Source of the DNA: an uncultured Bacteroidales bacterium
GTDB taxonomy: Bacteria > Bacteroidota > Bacteroidia > Bacteroidales > Paludibacteraceae
Direction of reading: 5' to 3'
Assembly (NCBI GenBank): GCA_937911235.1
Contig: CALDPN010000146.1
Coordinates: 1 to 17,486, forward strand
Length of the DNA: 17,486 bases
Numbering within the stretch: the stretch's first letter is position 1; the number at the start of each line of letters is the position of its first letter. The translations under genes were made by a program, and so were the position numbers. Shown here piece after piece: positions 5,786-13,009 of the stretch. The notes under the pieces were generated by a model. That model was not told the DNA's origin, did no database searches, and saw only the letters and a program-made list of their open reading frames with translations.

Positions 5786-8124
5786 TGGCCAAAAAGACGA
5801 AAAAGACAGCAAAAAACAAAGGTGGATGGTTAAAATATCTATGGATGATATTTGCACTTGGCGTGTCTTTTGTAGTCCTATTATTCGTGCTTATTGCCAA
5901 TGGTGTGATAGGCTATCTTCCTGATATTGAAGAACTTCAAAATCCAAAAAATAAATACGCTTCAGAAGTTTACACCTCAGATGGTGAAATCATTGGTCGT
6001 TACTACTACGGAAAAGACAACCGTGTGGCAGTAGGTTACGACCAAATCTCTCCAAACGTAATCAACGCACTTATTTCTACAGAAGACGTAAGATTTTACG
6101 AACACTCTGGTATCGATTTTCGTGCATTGTTCCGTTCTATCGTTAAACGTGGCATTCTTGGTCAAAAAGGAGCTGGTGGTGGTAGTACCATTACACAACA
6201 GCTAGCAAAACTTCTTTATTCTCCAACTGCGGAAAATATTTTTCAACGTGCCCTTCAAAAACCAATAGAGTGGGTTATTGCTGTGCAACTAGAGAGATAC
6301 TACACAAAAGAGGAAATTATTACAATGTATCTAAATCAGTTCGACTTCTTAAACAATGCTGTGGGTATTAAGTCGGCTGCCACAATATATTTTAATACCA
6401 CACCAGCAGAGCTAAACGTAGAACAATCTGCAATGCTAGTTGGTATGCTTCAAAATCCTTCATATTTCAATCCACGTCGTTTCCCAGAGCGTACACAAGA
6501 AAGACGCAATGTGGTGTTTCTACAAATGGAGAAAAATGAAAAACTTACTGCTGCAGAGGCAGATTCACTATCAGCACTTCCTATTAAACTAGAATATCGT
6601 TCGTCAGACCATAAAGCAGGTATCGCACCATATTTCCGCGAATATCTTCGTCAAATAATGGTAATTTCAAAACCAGATAGAAAGAAATATGCTTCATGGC
6701 AAGGTCAAAAATTCTACGAAGACTCACTAGCGTGGGAAACAAATCCACTTTTTGGTTGGTGTAAGAAAAACAAAAAGCCAAATGGCGACTACTACAATCT
6801 TTATACCGATGGCCTTAGAATTTATACCACTATAGATTCAAGAATGCAAAAATATGCAGAAGAAGCAGTAGCAGAACACGTGTCTGGATATCTTCAAACA
6901 GCATTCTTCAAAGAAAAACGCAAAAAATCATACGCTCCATTCTCAAAAGATTTAACAAGAGAAGAAATAAAAGATATTCTTGAAAGAAGCAAACGTCAGT
7001 CTGAACGTTATATAAAAATGAACAGAGCTAAATTTACTAAAGCTCAGATAGATAGTGCGTTCAATACCAAAACAGAAATGACTGTTTTCAACGGAAAACA
7101 ATATGTAGATACACTTCTTTCACCATTAGACTCAATCCGTTGGGATAAATATTTCCTACGTTGCGGTTTTATGTCTATGAACCCATACAACGGTCACGTG
7201 AAAGCATACGTAGGTGGTCCAAATTTCTCTGCTTTCCAATATGATATGGTGTCAACTGGCAAACGCCAAGTAGGTTCTACCATTAAACCATATCTATATA
7301 CATTGGCAATGGAAGAGGGTATGTCGCCTTGCACACGCGTGCCAAATGTGCAACCTACTTTCGTACTTGGCGATGGCACAGAATGGGCTCCGCGCAACGA
7401 CTCTAAAAACAAAATAGGTGAGATGGTTACTCTTCGTTGGGCACTTTCTCAATCAAATAACTGGATTTCAGCATACCTAATTCGCGAATTCAGCCCACAA
7501 TCACTTGTAAAACTAATGCACTCATTTGGCATTAAGAGTAAGCTAGACCCAGTGGTTTCACTATGTTTAGGTCCAGTGGAGGTGAGCGTGAGCGAAATGG
7601 TAGACGCATACACCACATTTGTAAATAAAGGTATCAAGGTAGACCCAATGTTTGTAACACGTATCGAAGACAACAAGGGCAACGTAATTTCTACCTTCAC
7701 ACCTCAATATACAGAGATTATCAGTGAAGAAACCTCACATAAAATGCTTGAAATGCTAAAAGCTGTGATAAACGAGGGCACAGGCGTACGTCTTCGTTAT
7801 CGTTATCAGTTTAAAGGCGACATTGGCGGCAAAACAGGTACCACCCAAAACAACTCAGACGGTTGGTTTATTGGTGTTACTCCAGAGCTTGTTTCAGGTA
7901 CATGGGTAGGGGGCGAAGACAGATCAATCCACTTCGACAACCTACGTGAAGGTCAAGGTGCTTCTATGGCGCTTCCAGTATGGGCATTATATATGCAAAA
8001 AGTATATGCCGACGAAACTCTAGGTTATTCAGATACCCTTCGTTTCGACATTCCAGAAGCCAAAGCCAAAGAATACAAGGAATGTATCTCAAATGAGGTA
8101 GTAGAGGACCTATTATTCAATTAG
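5785..8124 (+). CDS. Class A penicillin-binding protein 1A (transglycosylase/transpeptidase)
   Basis: A bifunctional peptidoglycan synthase of 779 residues, the usual length for Bacteroidota PBP1A. A lysine-rich cytoplasmic start is followed by one membrane anchor (about residues 17-43). The GT51 transglycosylase domain has the catalytic Glu100 in STEDVRFYEH and the GGSTITQQLAKLL motif (about 132-144). The transpeptidase domain has the acyl-enzyme serine in Ser498-Thr-Ile-Lys501, the SxN motif at Ser557-Asn559 and KTG at 683-685 (GGKTGTT). It polymerises lipid II glycan strands and cross-links them in the periplasm, and is a beta-lactam target. A promoter and palindrome lie just upstream. A heptamer array begins at its stop codon. 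Confidence 0.96.
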   Translation: MAKKTKKTAKNKGGWLKYLWMIFALGVSFVVLLFVLIANGVIGYLPDIEELQNPKNKYASEVYTSDGEIIGRYYYGKDNRVAVGYDQISPNVINALISTEDVRFYEHSGIDFRALFRSIVKRGILGQKGAGGGSTITQQLAKLLYSPTAENIFQRALQKPIEWVIAVQLERYYTKEEIITMYLNQFDFLNNAVGIKSAATIYFNTTPAELNVEQSAMLVGMLQNPSYFNPRRFPERTQERRNVVFLQMEKNEKLTAAEADSLSALPIKLEYRSSDHKAGIAPYFREYLRQIMVISKPDRKKYASWQGQKFYEDSLAWETNPLFGWCKKNKKPNGDYYNLYTDGLRIYTTIDSRMQKYAEEAVAEHVSGYLQTAFFKEKRKKSYAPFSKDLTREEIKDILERSKRQSERYIKMNRAKFTKAQIDSAFNTKTEMTVFNGKQYVDTLLSPLDSIRWDKYFLRCGFMSMNPYNGHVKAYVGGPNFSAFQYDMVSTGKRQVGSTIKPYLYTLAMEEGMSPCTRVPNVQPTFVLGDGTEWAPRNDSKNKIGEMVTLRWALSQSNNWISAYLIREFSPQSLVKLMHSFGIKSKLDPVVSLCLGPVEVSVSEMVDAYTTFVNKGIKVDPMFVTRIEDNKGNVISTFTPQYTEIISEETSHKMLEMLKAVINEGTGVRLRYRYQFKGDIGGKTGTTQNNSDGWFIGVTPELVSGTWVGGEDRSIHFDNLREGQGASMALPVWALYMQKVYADETLGYSDTLRFDIPEAKAKEYKECISNEVVEDLLFN

Positions 8125-8147
8125 TTAGGAGTTAGGAGTGAGGAGTT
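8123..8147. repeat. Tandem heptamer array D (AGGAGTT x3)
   Basis: A partial AGTT that includes the last two bases of the PBP stop (TAG, 8122-8124) is followed by AGGAGTT, AGGAGTG and AGGAGTT (8127-8147). The rest of the 78-bp gap to malQ is AT-rich. I see no clear consensus promoter in it. Confidence 0.85.
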
Positions 8148-8202
8148 AAATTATATCTAATGGTTATAATAAATTATAAATAACATATTTAAATCAAGTA
8201 TT

Positions 8203-10887
8203 ATGAAAATTAATTTTAGTATTAAGTACTTCACACATTGGGGCCAAAACATGGCAATTTCTGGTTCTCTGCCACAACTTGGCGAAGACAATCCAGCAAA
8301 AGCAGTGTTTATGAACTTCCAATGGAAAGAAAATTGGTCATATACCATAGAGGTAGAAGCTGAGGAGCCATTTGAATTTACTTATCGTTATCTTTTAAAA
8401 GACTCTAATGGTTTAGATAACTTTGAGTGGGGCACAGATAGAGTAATAAAAGTTGACCCAAAGACACAACAAGAAATCTTCCTTGTTGACACATGGAACA
8501 ACCCAGGTGCAGTAGAAAACGTGTTTATGACAGCACCATTCCAAGAAGTGTTATTCAAAGAAAACTATATTCCAGTAAAAACTCCTAACAAAGTTAAATA
8601 TACACACCTTCTTCGCGTGAAAGCTCCACTTATTAAAAAAGGTGAAGCAATTTGCGTGGTAGGTAACGTTAAAGCATTAGGCAAATGGGATACTTCTAAA
8701 GCAGTACTTCTTAACAACCAAGATGGTCCATGGTGGTCTGTTAAACTAGACCTTTCTAAAGAAGAAGCATCTGGCGTTAGCTACAAATATGCTATCTACG
8801 ACCTAGAAGACAAAACCTTCCGTTATTTCGAAAATGGTCCAGACCGTTATGCTCCAATCAATAAAGTTGCAAAATCATTAACCGTTGTTTCAGATGGCTT
8901 TGCAAACTTCTACAACGAGCAATTCCACGGTGCAGGTGTTGGTATTCCAGTGTTCTCTATCCGCACTAGAAATAGCTTCGGTGTAGGTGACTTTGCTGAT
9001 ATCCCAATGCTTGTAGATTGGGCTTCAAAAGTAGGTTTAAAACTTATCCAATTCCTTCCACTAAACGATACAAATGGTACACACACCATCGCTGACGTGC
9101 TTCCATACGCAGCTATCTCTGCATTTGGTCTAAACCCATTGTTCCTATGTTTACCAAAAATGGGTAAACTCTCTGACGACAACGAACTAATGAAACAATA
9201 CGCAGAAAAACAAGCTGCGCTAAACGCTTCTCCACTTGTAGAATTTATGGATATTATTGGTTATAAATATGCATACGCAAATGCGCTTTATTACCAAGAA
9301 AAAGAAAACTTCCTAAAAGATCCAGAATACATTAAATACTTTGAAGACAACAAATATTGGTTAGTATCTTACGCTGCATTCTGTGCATTACGTGACCAAT
9401 TTGGTACTTCAGACTACAATAAATGGGGCGATTACGCAGTTTATAACCAAGGTAAAATCGAAGAATATGTAAACAACAACTTCGACGCTGTGGCAGTAAA
9501 CTACTTCATCCAATATCACCTACACTTACAACTTAAAGAAGCTGTAGATTACGCTCACTCAAAAGGTATTATCATCAAAGGTGATATTCCAATTGGTGTA
9601 AACCGCAATAGTGTTGACACTTGGGAATCTCCAGAACTTTACAATATGAATATGGCTGCGGGTGCTCCACCAGACATGTTCGCAATCAAAGGTCAAAACT
9701 GGGAACTTCCTACCTACAACTGGGAAAAAATGGAAGAAACTGGCTTCGAATGGTGGAAAAATCGTTTCTCACAAATGAGTAACTATTTCGATACATTCCG
9801 TGTTGACCACATTTTAGGATTCTTCCGTATTTGGCAAATCCCAACTGAACAAGAAGAAGGTATCATGGGTTACCTAAATCCTTCTATTCCAGTTCACATC
9901 AACGAATTCGCAGAAAAAGGCGTTTACTTTGACTACAACCGTTTCTGTATGCCATTTATCACAGATTCAGTGCTTTGGGAAATCTTTGGAGACGACGCTC
10001 CATGGGTGAAACTAAACTGCATCGACATTTTCGATGGTTGGATTCTACGTCTAAAACCTATGTGCGACACCCAAAACAAGATCCAAAAACTATTCGAAAG
10101 AGGTATGTTCTCAGAAAAAATCAAATGGGGACTATTTGACCTTGTTTCTAACGTTCTATTCTTTGAAGTTAAAGGCTCAAACGGCACACAATTCTATCCA
10201 CGTTACGGAATGCAAGCACAAACAACCTTCCGTTATCTAGATAGCAATATCCAACGTAAGATAGAAGAACTATACGTTGACTACTTCTATCGTCGCCAAG
10301 ACGGTCACTGGAAATATTCAGCACTACGCAAACTTCCAGCACTAAAACGCAGCACAAACATGATGGTTTGTGGCGAAGACCTTGGTATGATGGCAGACTG
10401 TGTAACATCAGTTATGAACGAGCTAGGTATCTTAAGCCTTGAAATTCAACGTGCTCCTAAGATTGATACTATCGAATTCTTCCACCCAGCAGACGCTAAA
10501 TATCTATCTGTTGTAACACCTTCTACTCACGATATGAGTACTATCCGTGGTTGGTGGGAAGAAAAACCAGACGTAACCCAACGTTTCTACAACCAACAAC
10601 TTGGTCACTGGGGTCAAGCTCCATACTTTGCAGAATGGTGGGTATGTCGTGATATCCTAGTTCAACACATGTATTCACCAGCTATGTGGGCTATTTTCCA
10701 AATTCAAGACTTATTCAGCATCAACCCTGAACTACGTCGCGAAAACCCTAACGACGAACGTATCAACGTTCCTTCAAACACTAAAAACAGCTGGCGTTAT
10801 AGAATGCACGTTTACCTAGAAGACCTTCTTCAAAACGACGCATACAACAACGAGCTTCGTAATTATATTACCCAAGCAGGACGCTAA
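8203..10887 (+). CDS. malQ: 4-alpha-glucanotransferase (GH77) with two N-terminal CBM20 modules
   Basis: An 894-residue amylomaltase that disproportionates maltodextrins by transferring alpha-1,4-glucan chains. Two starch-binding CBM20-type modules come first (about residues 1-125 and 130-235; the second contains VVGNVKALGKWDTSKAVLL), followed by the GH77 barrel. Catalytic residues can be placed: nucleophile Asp535 in FRVDHILGFFRIW, acid/base Glu725 in VCGEDLGMM, and Asp777 in STHDMSTIRGWW. The region near residue 460, GDIPIGVNRNSVDTWE, is also typical. The long form with CBM20 domains is the common one in Bacteroidota and plants. There is no signal peptide, so it acts in the cytoplasm on glycogen or imported maltodextrin. 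Its message ends at the terminator 54 bp downstream. The gene name follows function; the architecture differs from E. coli MalQ. Confidence 0.95.
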   Translation: MKINFSIKYFTHWGQNMAISGSLPQLGEDNPAKAVFMNFQWKENWSYTIEVEAEEPFEFTYRYLLKDSNGLDNFEWGTDRVIKVDPKTQQEIFLVDTWNNPGAVENVFMTAPFQEVLFKENYIPVKTPNKVKYTHLLRVKAPLIKKGEAICVVGNVKALGKWDTSKAVLLNNQDGPWWSVKLDLSKEEASGVSYKYAIYDLEDKTFRYFENGPDRYAPINKVAKSLTVVSDGFANFYNEQFHGAGVGIPVFSIRTRNSFGVGDFADIPMLVDWASKVGLKLIQFLPLNDTNGTHTIADVLPYAAISAFGLNPLFLCLPKMGKLSDDNELMKQYAEKQAALNASPLVEFMDIIGYKYAYANALYYQEKENFLKDPEYIKYFEDNKYWLVSYAAFCALRDQFGTSDYNKWGDYAVYNQGKIEEYVNNNFDAVAVNYFIQYHLHLQLKEAVDYAHSKGIIIKGDIPIGVNRNSVDTWESPELYNMNMAAGAPPDMFAIKGQNWELPTYNWEKMEETGFEWWKNRFSQMSNYFDTFRVDHILGFFRIWQIPTEQEEGIMGYLNPSIPVHINEFAEKGVYFDYNRFCMPFITDSVLWEIFGDDAPWVKLNCIDIFDGWILRLKPMCDTQNKIQKLFERGMFSEKIKWGLFDLVSNVLFFEVKGSNGTQFYPRYGMQAQTTFRYLDSNIQRKIEELYVDYFYRRQDGHWKYSALRKLPALKRSTNMMVCGEDLGMMADCVTSVMNELGILSLEIQRAPKIDTIEFFHPADAKYLSVVTPSTHDMSTIRGWWEEKPDVTQRFYNQQLGHWGQAPYFAEWWVCRDILVQHMYSPAMWAIFQIQDLFSINPELRRENPNDERINVPSNTKNSWRYRMHVYLEDLLQNDAYNNELRNYITQAGR

Positions 10888-10888
10888 T

Positions 10889-10906
10889 AGTTAGGAATTA
10901 GGAGTT
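10889..10906. repeat. Short heptamer array E (AGGAATT, AGGAGTT)
   Basis: AGTT, AGGAATT and AGGAGTT follow two bases after the malQ stop. The 18-bp string is the same as the start of array C (5701-5718), including the G-to-A variant, so the two arrays may share an origin. Confidence 0.8.
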
Positions 10907-10940
10907 TTTCTTCTTCTACTTCTTCAACTATAACAATATT

Positions 10941-10973
10941 AAAAAAGGATTGGAATTTTCCAATCCTTTTTTT
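10941..10973. terminator. Intrinsic terminator, probably bidirectional
   Basis: GGATTGGAA (10947-10955) pairs with TTCCAATCC (10958-10966). The stem is flanked by six A's on the left and seven T's on the right, so it works as an A-tract/U-tract terminator on both strands. It ends malQ transcription from the left and the - strand gene at 11025-11870 from the right. Confidence 0.9.
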
Positions 10974-11024
10974 ATTACAACCAGTTAGGGTGATACACGT
11001 ATGCGATGCAAAAACAAAAGATTT

Positions 11025-11870
11025 TTAAGGCTTTTTACTGTGTTTTTCTTTTGAAAAATAGAATTTACAAAACTCAGCAACAATTTCTGCATGTTTTTTC
11101 GTTTCTTCTAGCAAAAATTTTCCTTTATCATACGATTTTTCAACATTTTGTAGTATATTTGCTACGTCAATTGAGAAACCTTTATTATAAATAAAGTTAG
11201 TGCATTGGCTACCAGAAATAGGGCTATTTGATTTATTATCAAGTAGCTCTATTTTTATTACCTCAAAACTGTATGCTTTGTTTAGAATTGAGTAGTCCTT
11301 ATATTCTTTTATTGTAGTTTTTACTCTATAAATCTTTTCTGAAATAAAAACCACTCCATAAAATCTATGAATTAATACGGTCTTATCAATAGGGTTATTT
11401 ATAGAGCGTTCTCCGTTCACTTTTTTATAATCAGCATGTATCTCTACTTCAATGCTTTCCTCAATTATTTGTGGTAATACTTTTAAAACAGATAGATGAG
11501 AGTATATACTATGGCTTTTATTACTTGATTGAATATATTTCTTTATTGCTTTACTACTTATCTGATACTCAAATTCATCAATAGTGTTTTTATGTGCAGT
11601 GTATATTCCAACTATGTTTTTTTCTGCCCATTTCTGTGCTTCTACTAATGGTTTATCAGAGTTAAAGTTGTGCGGTTCCACTTCTACTACATTAATTGTA
11701 GCAGTGTCTAGGTCTGGCATTACTATGCCTTTGCAATATTCGGCTCGTCTTTGTAAGTTGTCGAATGCTTTTTGTGGGTCTGCCCACGATTTGCTGATAA
11801 AAGGTTCACCAAGTACTGAAGAACAATCGCCTTCAGTTGGGATTTTGTAAGGAATAGGTCGTTTTTCCAT
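11025..11870 (-). CDS. Stand-alone LPD3-like (large polyvalent protein-associated) domain protein
   Basis: A 281-residue protein with no signal peptide or membrane segment. Residues 72-215 resemble, from memory, the LPD3 domain of phage and conjugative-element polyvalent proteins: AEKNIVGIYTA near the start, a central LSVLKVLPQIIEESIEVEIHA, then IHRFYGVVFISEKIYRVK followed by TTIKEY and KAYSFEVIKIELLD. That domain has been grouped with BECR-fold (barnase/EndoU/RelE-like) nucleases, but I cannot assign catalytic residues here, so activity is uncertain. In polyvalent proteins the domain is one of many; here it is a separate gene with about 70 extra N-terminal residues. It is on the opposite strand to the flanking genes and adjoins an IS200-like transposase, which suggests mobile origin. 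It ends in a lysine-rich tail. The family call is tentative. Confidence 0.6.
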   Translation of the reverse strand: MEKRPIPYKIPTEGDCSSVLGEPFISKSWADPQKAFDNLQRRAEYCKGIVMPDLDTATINVVEVEPHNFNSDKPLVEAQKWAEKNIVGIYTAHKNTIDEFEYQISSKAIKKYIQSSNKSHSIYSHLSVLKVLPQIIEESIEVEIHADYKKVNGERSINNPIDKTVLIHRFYGVVFISEKIYRVKTTIKEYKDYSILNKAYSFEVIKIELLDNKSNSPISGSQCTNFIYNKGFSIDVANILQNVEKSYDKGKFLLEETKKHAEIVAEFCKFYFSKEKHSKKP

Positions 11871-11904
11871 ATCAGATGGTTCTTTGTGAAAATAATTTAT
11901 GTTG

Positions 11905-12021
11905 TGGTCTTATAAATGTTGATTTAGATTTTTATATAATAGTTGAATTAGATGTAGGGAGTAGGGTAAACGGTTGTTTATATACAAAGGGGTTGTTACT
12001 AAATCAACATTTAAAAGACCA
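11905..12021. repeat. 117-bp element with 23-bp terminal inverted repeats
   Basis: The left arm (11905-11927, containing AATGTTGATTTA) is the reverse complement of the right arm (11999-12021) at 22 of 23 positions. About 71 bp of AT-rich sequence lie between. It sits exactly between the two - strand genes (11871-12030). I see no clear target-site duplication. It may be a MITE, the remnant of an inserted element, or a long stem ending the transposase message. Confidence 0.75.
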
Positions 12022-12030
12022 GAGTTATAA

Positions 12031-12471
12031 CTAAGGAATAATTTGTGTTTCGCTAAATTTCTTAATTATCTCGGCAATTTCTTCTTGAGAAGTTCTTTTC
12101 TTGTGGTGCTCTTTCTGATTTGCAATGTAGTTGTATACGTCTTTTACGTGAGATTTAGAGTAGGAAAAAGAGGCGTAGCCATCTTGCCAAGAGAAATTCT
12201 TGCATAAACCTTCTGCTTTAAGAAACTTGGTAGAGTATTGTTTTACGCATAACATAAGACTAGAAGGTGATTCCGTGCTATGCATAGCGATAAGGATATG
12301 TAGATGGTCTTTTGAACCATTTATAATAAGGGTTTTATTTTTACGATTATCTATAATAGACGAGATATACTTTTGCAAAACAGGTTCTATTGTAGGTGTA
12401 ATGAGTTTTGCACGATCTTTTACTACGATAACGAAGTGAATGTAAATCTGATTAAATGAATTTGCTGCCAT
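12031..12471 (-). CDS. IS200/IS605-type Y1 (HUH) transposase, RAYT-like
   Basis: A 146-residue single-strand DNA transposase of the Y1 family. It has the HUH motif His56-Leu-His58 in NGSKDHLHILI and the catalytic tyrosine, most likely Tyr115, in VYNYIANQKEHHKK. WQDGYASFSYSKSHV is the usual stretch between them. The length is complete for TnpA, and all key residues are present. There is no TnpB/IscB partner next to it, so it is either an IS200-type element or a domesticated REP-associated transposase (RAYT). The second reading is supported by the hairpin cluster at 12577-12716, about 100 bp from its start codon. It has its own consensus promoter at 12525-12556. Confidence 0.88.
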   Translation of the reverse strand: MAANSFNQIYIHFVIVVKDRAKLITPTIEPVLQKYISSIIDNRKNKTLIINGSKDHLHILIAMHSTESPSSLMLCVKQYSTKFLKAEGLCKNFSWQDGYASFSYSKSHVKDVYNYIANQKEHHKKRTSQEEIAEIIKKFSETQIIP

Positions 12472-12524
12472 TAGATTAAGTTTTGATGGGGAACAAATAA
12501 GTCAATGAGTTAATTAATGTATTG

Positions 12525-12556
12525 CAAAGGTAGTGATTTTAATTGTATTGTACAAA
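12525..12556 (-). promoter_or_regulatory. Consensus promoter for the transposase gene
   Basis: On the - strand TTTG (12556-12553) is followed by exactly 20 bp and TACCTTTG (12532-12525), a full match to the Bacteroidota -33/-7 consensus TTTG-N19-21-TAnnTTTG. Transcription would start near 12518, giving a leader of about 47 nt before the ATG at 12471. Confidence 0.7.
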
Positions 12557-12576
12557 TCTGTGCTGTTGTTTTTTTT

Positions 12577-12716
12577 ACCCTAGCGGGTGAGTGGCACCCT
12601 CGCACCGCTCGGGTGCAGGAGGGGTGGTGTGTGCTATCCCCGCCTCGTCGCTTTGCTTTGAGACGAGGTTATGACTCTGTGTCACCCTTCGCTATGCTAC
12701 GGGTGGAAGTGTAGTC
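12577..12716. repeat. Cluster of REP-like hairpins
   Basis: Four stems lie in 140 bp of locally GC-rich sequence. (1) ACCC/GGGT at 12577-12588, loop TAGC. (2) GCACCC/GGGTGC at 12594-12616, loop TCGCACCGCTC. (3) CCTCGTC/GACGAGG at 12643-12668, loop GCTTTGCTTTGA. (4) CACCC/GGGTG at 12683-12705, loop TTCGCTATGCTAC, with GACT/AGTC outside it (12673-12716). Loops 2-4 share the pattern TCGCnnnGCT with the hairpin at 38-66. The short reading frame across this stretch is probably not a gene. Confidence 0.7.
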
Positions 12717-12779
12717 TCCAATCACATTCATTACGCAACATTATACCGCACAAAGCACCCAAATCTGCATCAAAATGGT

Positions 12780-12820
12780 ATTTCAAACCTTTGAAATGGG
12801 TTGAAATTGCGAATTGAAAT
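12780..12820. promoter_or_regulatory. TTGAAAT motif cluster upstream of the polysaccharide promoter
   Basis: ATTTCAAA-CC-TTTGAAAT (12780-12797) is a perfect 8-bp palindrome, and two further direct TTGAAAT copies follow at 12801-12807 and 12814-12820. The same heptamer thus occurs four times in 41 bp, about one helical turn apart, ending 50 bp upstream of the -33 box. This is the layout of a transcription-factor binding region, but no regulator is identified. Confidence 0.4.
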
Positions 12821-12870
12821 GTTAAAAGTGGCGCATTGTTAATAAGTTTTAATTTTATGCGAGAAAATAG

Positions 12871-12902
12871 TTTGTTTATGTGTAATGTATTAATTATATT
12901 TG
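12871..12902 (+). promoter_or_regulatory. Consensus promoter of the exopolysaccharide operon
   Basis: TTTG (12871-12874), a 20-bp spacer and TATATTTG (12895-12902) match the Bacteroidota promoter consensus exactly. The start would be near 12909, leaving a leader of about 100 nt before the GTG at 13010. Confidence 0.75.
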
Positions 12903-13009
12903 CACAATTAATATAGGTATATTGTAGGTATATGTGCCGTGAGGGGTTTTAAAAAAACTTCACAGCGTAGAAAACCCAAAATACCTTAAAATAAAGTACT
13001 AACATTTTT
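12903..13009 (+). promoter_or_regulatory. Leader of the exopolysaccharide operon with direct repeats and alternative stems
   Basis: TAGGTATAT occurs twice, at 12914-12922 and 12925-12933, exactly 11 bp apart, right after the likely transcription start. Further on, GTGAGG (12939-12944) can pair with CTTCAC (12958-12963), or GGGTTTT (12944-12950) with AAAACCC (12971-12977). The two stems share base 12944 and interlock, so they exclude each other. Such leaders can control capsule operons by antitermination in Bacteroides, but no UpxY-like gene is seen here and a role is only inferred. Confidence 0.35.

Noticed and set aside
10974..11024. Possible small RNA between the terminator and the - strand gene
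   Set aside because: It is only about 50 bp, with no promoter match and no stable structure visible.
11006..11194. A short + strand frame opposite the 3' end of the LPD3-like gene
   Set aside because: It lies antisense to the better supported gene, and its Phe/Leu/Gln-rich content is explained by the AT-rich opposite strand.
12517..12714. A 65-codon + strand reading frame rich in Arg, Pro and Trp
   Set aside because: It runs through the transposase promoter and the REP-like hairpins. Its composition comes from the repeats and it resembles no protein I know.
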